DNA of 64,000 nt, from the NCBI GenBank assembly GCA_902762435.1, contig CACWOH010000013.1, positions 1-64,000 on the forward strand. The letters are read 5' to 3'. The position numbers and the translations under genes are program-made. Source of the stretch: an uncultured Bacteroidia bacterium (GTDB lineage: Bacteria; Bacteroidota; Bacteroidia; Bacteroidales; UBA932). Each line of letters starts with the position of its first letter. Positions within the stretch are counted from its first letter, which is position 1. This document shows positions 61,354-64,000 of the stretch, piece after piece. Under the pieces are notes generated by a model. That model saw only the letters and a list, made by a program, of their open reading frames with translations, was not told the DNA's origin and ran no database searches.

Positions 61354-62477
61354 TGTGCCAGAACTTCAGAAAATGCAGTAAGGAACCGGTCCGCCTCGTC
61401 CCGGGTCAGGCACAGCGGGGCCAGCAGGCGGATCATGTTGCTTCCGGCCACGCCGGTGAAGATGTGCTTGTCGTAGAGCAGCGCCTTCCGCAGGGGAGCG
61501 ACACTCTCGTCGAACTCGATGCCGAGCATCAGGCCCTTGCCGCGCACCTCCTTGATCCGGGGGCTTTCCGGCAGCTGGGACTTCAGATATTCCCCGACCT
61601 CCCGGGCATTGTCCACCAGATGCTCCTCTTCGATGATGTCCAGCACCGCGAGGGCGGCCGCGCAGGCCAGGTAGTTGCCCCCGAACGTGGTGCCGAGCAT
61701 GCCTTTGCGCGCCTGGAACTGCGGGGCGATCAGGATGCCCCCGCAGGGGAATCCGTTCGCGATGCCCTTGCCCAGGGTGATGATGTCCGGCCGGATGCCC
61801 GCCCACTGGTGCGCGAAGAACTTGCCCGTGCGCCCGTAGCCGCTCTGCACCTCGTCCAGGATGAGCGCGGCGCCATATTGCCTGCAAAGGCGGGAAAGCG
61901 TCTGCAGGAAGCCCTGCGTGGGCACGTGGATGCCGCCGCAGCCCTGGATGCCCTCCACGATCACGGCGGCCACGTCGCGTTTCATCAGCTCCTCGGCCAC
62001 GGCGTCGCCGTCATTCAGGTCGAGGAAGGTCACGCGGTGATGCGCGTTGAAAGGGGAGACGATCGCGGGGTTGTCCGTCAGCGCCACGGCGCCCGAGGTG
62101 CGCCCGTGGAAACTCCGGCGGAAAGCGATGATGCGGTCCTTGCCGGTATGGAAGGAGGCCAGCTTGGCGGCGTTCTCGTTCGACTCCGCGCCGCTGTTGT
62201 CCAGGAACAGCGCGTAGTCTTCATAACCGGCGGCCTCGCCGATGCGGCGCGCGAGCTCCTCCTGGAGCGGGTTGCGCACGCTGTTGGAATAGAATCCGAT
62301 CTTGTCCAGCTGCGCCTTGAGCGCCTCCACGTAGTGCGGATGGCTGTGGCCGACGGAGATGACGGCGTGTCCGCCGTAGAGGTCCAGGTATTCCTGCCCC
62401 TTGTCGTCCCACACGGTGCAGCCTTTCGCCCGCACGGGCGTCACGTCGAAAAGGGAATATACGTCAAACAGTTCCAT
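61350..62477 (-). CDS. argD: acetyl/succinylornithine aminotransferase
   Basis: 375 aa, class III PLP aminotransferase. Motifs: NSGAESNENAAKLA (cofactor phosphate site) near residue 95, ALILDEVQSGYGRTGKFFAHQW near 205 and the PLP Lys in DIITLGKGIANGFPCGG near 237. It converts N-acylglutamate semialdehyde to N-acylornithine. The start overlaps argF' by 4 nt. Confidence 0.95.
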   Translation of the reverse strand: MELFDVYSLFDVTPVRAKGCTVWDDKGQEYLDLYGGHAVISVGHSHPHYVEALKAQLDKIGFYSNSVRNPLQEELARRIGEAAGYEDYALFLDNSGAESNENAAKLASFHTGKDRIIAFRRSFHGRTSGAVALTDNPAIVSPFNAHHRVTFLDLNDGDAVAEELMKRDVAAVIVEGIQGCGGIHVPTQGFLQTLSRLCRQYGAALILDEVQSGYGRTGKFFAHQWAGIRPDIITLGKGIANGFPCGGILIAPQFQARKGMLGTTFGGNYLACAAALAVLDIIEEEHLVDNAREVGEYLKSQLPESPRIKEVRGKGLMLGIEFDESVAPLRKALLYDKHIFTGVAGSNMIRLLAPLCLTRDEADRFLTAFSEVLAQ

Positions 62478-62481
62478 AGCG

Positions 62482-63444
62482 TCAGAATGCGGATGCCTTC
62501 AGCCGCAGGCCGGCGTTTTCCGGCAGGCCGAAGGCGAGGTTCATGTTCTGCACCGCCTGGCCGGACGCCCCTTTCAGGAGGTTGTCGATCACGGACGAGA
62601 CGACCAGCGTCCCGTCGTGCTTCTCCAGCGCCACGATGCACTTGTTGGTATTCACGACCTGCTTGAGGTCCACCGGGCGGTCGCTCACGAAGGTGAACGC
62701 CGCGTCGGCGTAAAAGTCCCGGTAGAGCGCGAGCGCCTCGTCGCCGGACAGCGGGCATTCCGCCGTCACGGAAGCGAAGATGCCGCGGGCGAAGTCGCCC
62801 CGCATCGGCACGAACTGCACCGGCGAGTCGAAGCCCGGCTGCAGCCGCCCCAGCGTGCGGCGGATCTCCAGCAGGTGCTGGTGCTCGAAGACCTTGTAGG
62901 TCGAGAGGTTGTTGCTGCGCCAGCTGAAATGCGTTGTCGCAGAAGGTTTTACCCCGGCTCCGGTAGAACCGGTTACGGCGGTCACGCGCACGGGCCCGTC
63001 CAGCAGGCCGGCGCTGGCGAGGGGCAGCAGCGCCAGCTGGATGGCCGTGGCGAAGCAGCCCGGGTTGGCGATTTTCTCCGCTCCGCGGATGCGCTCCCGC
63101 TGCCACTCCGGCAGGCCGTACACATAGCCGTCGGATTCGTCGCGGAAGTCCTGGGCGAGGTCGATCACCTTCAGGCCGGCGGGCCGCTCGTTCTGTTCCC
63201 AGAACTCCTTGCTCTTGCCGTGCGCGGAGCACAGGAAGAGCACGTCCGCGGCGCCCAGGTCATAGCTGTCGCTGAAGCGCATCTGCGTGTCGCCCAGCAG
63301 GCCCTCGTGGACCTCCCAGAGGTAATTCCCGGCGTTGCTGGTCGAATGCACGAAGGCGATCTCCACATCCGGGTGGTTCACCAGGATGCGGACCAGTTCG
63401 CCCGCCGTATAGCCGGCTCCGCCGATGACGCCCGCCTTAATCAT
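62482..63444 (-). CDS. argC: N-acyl-gamma-glutamyl-phosphate reductase
   Basis: 320 aa. N-terminal NADP Rossmann motif VIGGAGYTAGELVRIL, catalytic Cys in IANPGCFATAIQLALLPLA near residue 130, and VQFVPMRGDFARGIFASV near 210 from the dimerisation domain. It reduces N-acylglutamyl phosphate to the semialdehyde. Its start overlaps the argG stop by 8 nt. Confidence 0.95.
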   Translation of the reverse strand: MIKAGVIGGAGYTAGELVRILVNHPDVEIAFVHSTSNAGNYLWEVHEGLLGDTQMRFSDSYDLGAADVLFLCSAHGKSKEFWEQNERPAGLKVIDLAQDFRDESDGYVYGLPEWQRERIRGAEKIANPGCFATAIQLALLPLASAGLLDGPVRVTAVTGSTGAGVKPSATTHFSWRSNNLSTYKVFEHQHLLEIRRTLGRLQPGFDSPVQFVPMRGDFARGIFASVTAECPLSGDEALALYRDFYADAAFTFVSDRPVDLKQVVNTNKCIVALEKHDGTLVVSSVIDNLLKGASGQAVQNMNLAFGLPENAGLRLKASAF

Positions 63445-64000
63445 CGCCCTTGAATTCGTCTTTATGATTGCCGTAATAGACGCGCAGCGGCGTGGACGTT
63501 ACCTTGATGAAGCCCTTGGCCTCCTCGGCCGTCCAGCCTTTCTGCGTCTCGCCGTATTCGCCCAGCTTGCTCTTCACCAGGTCGTCGGGGGAGTCCACGC
63601 CCACGGTCGAGAAGCCGTAGGGGCGCAGTTCCAGGGTCACGGTGCCGTTCACGTTGCGCTGGCTGCTCTCGAGCATCGCCTCGATGTCCCGCATCACGGG
63701 CTCGAGGTACTGGCTCTCGTGCAGGAACATCCCGTACCAGTTCGCCACCTGGTCCTTCCAGTACTGCTGCCACTTGGACAGGGTGAACTTCTCCAGGAAA
63801 CGGTGCGCGCCGATGATCAGCATCGGGGCGGCGGCCTCGAAGCCCACGCGGCCCTTGATGCCGATGATGGTGTCGCCCACGTGCATGTCGCGGCCGATGC
63901 CGTACGGGGCGCCGATGGCCTCCACGGCCTGGATGGCGGCGATCTTGTCGGTGTACTCCACGCCGTTCACGCTCTTCAGCTCGCCCTTCTCGAAGCCCAG
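63437..64000 (-). CDS. argG: argininosuccinate synthase, C-terminal part
   Basis: 188 codons, open at the right window edge. Matches ArgG: DKIAAIQAVEAIGAPYGIGRDMHVGDTIIGIKGRVGFEAAAPMLIIGAHRFLEKFTLSKWQ, with the tail VTSTPLRVYYGNHKDEFKGDD. The N-terminal ATP-binding half lies outside. It joins citrulline and aspartate. It is the most upstream visible gene of the operon; the promoter lies outside the window. Confidence 0.93.
   Translation of the reverse strand: MGFEKGELKSVNGVEYTDKIAAIQAVEAIGAPYGIGRDMHVGDTIIGIKGRVGFEAAAPMLIIGAHRFLEKFTLSKWQQYWKDQVANWYGMFLHESQYLEPVMRDIEAMLESSQRNVNGTVTLELRPYGFSTVGVDSPDDLVKSKLGEYGETQKGWTAEEAKGFIKVTSTPLRVYYGNHKDEFKGDD

Overview
The window is a 64 kb stretch of a GC-rich chromosome from a member of the Bacteroidales (phylum Bacteroidota). 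The evidence is of several kinds. Most intergenic gaps carry the phylum-specific promoter element TAnnTTTG, in a few cases with a TTTG box 19 nt upstream. Shine-Dalgarno sequences are scarce. The gene families fit as well: N-succinylornithine-type carbamoyltransferase, GGGtGRT protein, DUF4890, DUF5715, an LptD-like protein, Rho with a long disordered insert, and small lipoproteins with TonB or plug domains. I cannot name the genus. There are no rRNA genes, transposases, phage genes or CRISPR arrays. This is mostly core chromosome with some lineage-specific genes.

Layout. 1-3.4 kb: 5' tip of mnmE, a DUF362 lipoprotein, an IscU-like scaffold/GGGtGRT pair and a Cys-rich C_GCAxxG protein. 3.4-8.3 kb: a pyrimidine-salvage block (nucleoside kinase, an orphan phosphoribosyltransferase-fold protein, a cytosine permease, uracil phosphoribosyltransferase). 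8.3-14.1 kb: rho, lptD and a cell-wall amidase. 14.1-20.6 kb: an AT-rich region and dnaA, rpe, birA, then ftsH-cdsA-psd. 20.6-27.7 kb: HAD phosphatase, plug-domain lipoprotein, tRNA-Cys, a DUF4890 protein, a STAS-kinase fusion, SDR, CPBP protease, fRMsr, an unlisted 51-aa ORF and a WYL regulator. 27.7-35.4 kb: an acid phosphatase-VanX fusion, ettA, cstA, cardiolipin synthase, a TonB-domain lipoprotein and an arginase-like protein. 35.4-42.1 kb: glycine cleavage genes gcvT-gcvH-gcvPA-gcvPB followed by two exported proteins. 42.1-51.8 kb: trmO, an M23-like lipoprotein, a HerA-like ATPase, aquaporin, a tandem-repeat secreted protein, nudC, rubrerythrin, a YhfC protease, GtrA and a flavoenzyme. 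51.8-64 kb: tRNA-Phe, a palindromic repeat, and a long leftward operon argG-argC-argD-argF'-argB-argE-like-argH-carA-carB-DMT transporter.

How the genes work together. The last block is a nearly complete route from N-acylglutamate to arginine, joined to carbamoyl-phosphate synthetase, which supplies the carbamoyl donor to the ArgF' step. Residue 90 of ArgF' is Ser, which points to N-succinyl rather than N-acetyl intermediates. The argH reading frame is broken by an apparent one-base deletion.

The observations most worth following up are: a roughly 124-bp palindromic element inserted in frame in gcvPB, with a second, probably related element at 51.9-52.05 kb; the phosphatase-VanX and STAS-kinase fusions; the orphan phosphoribosyltransferase in the uracil block; the ENGSHSTIGY repeat protein; the Q/N-rich insert of Rho; and several unusual promoter geometries (a shared palindromic -33 box, and face-to-face -7 boxes).
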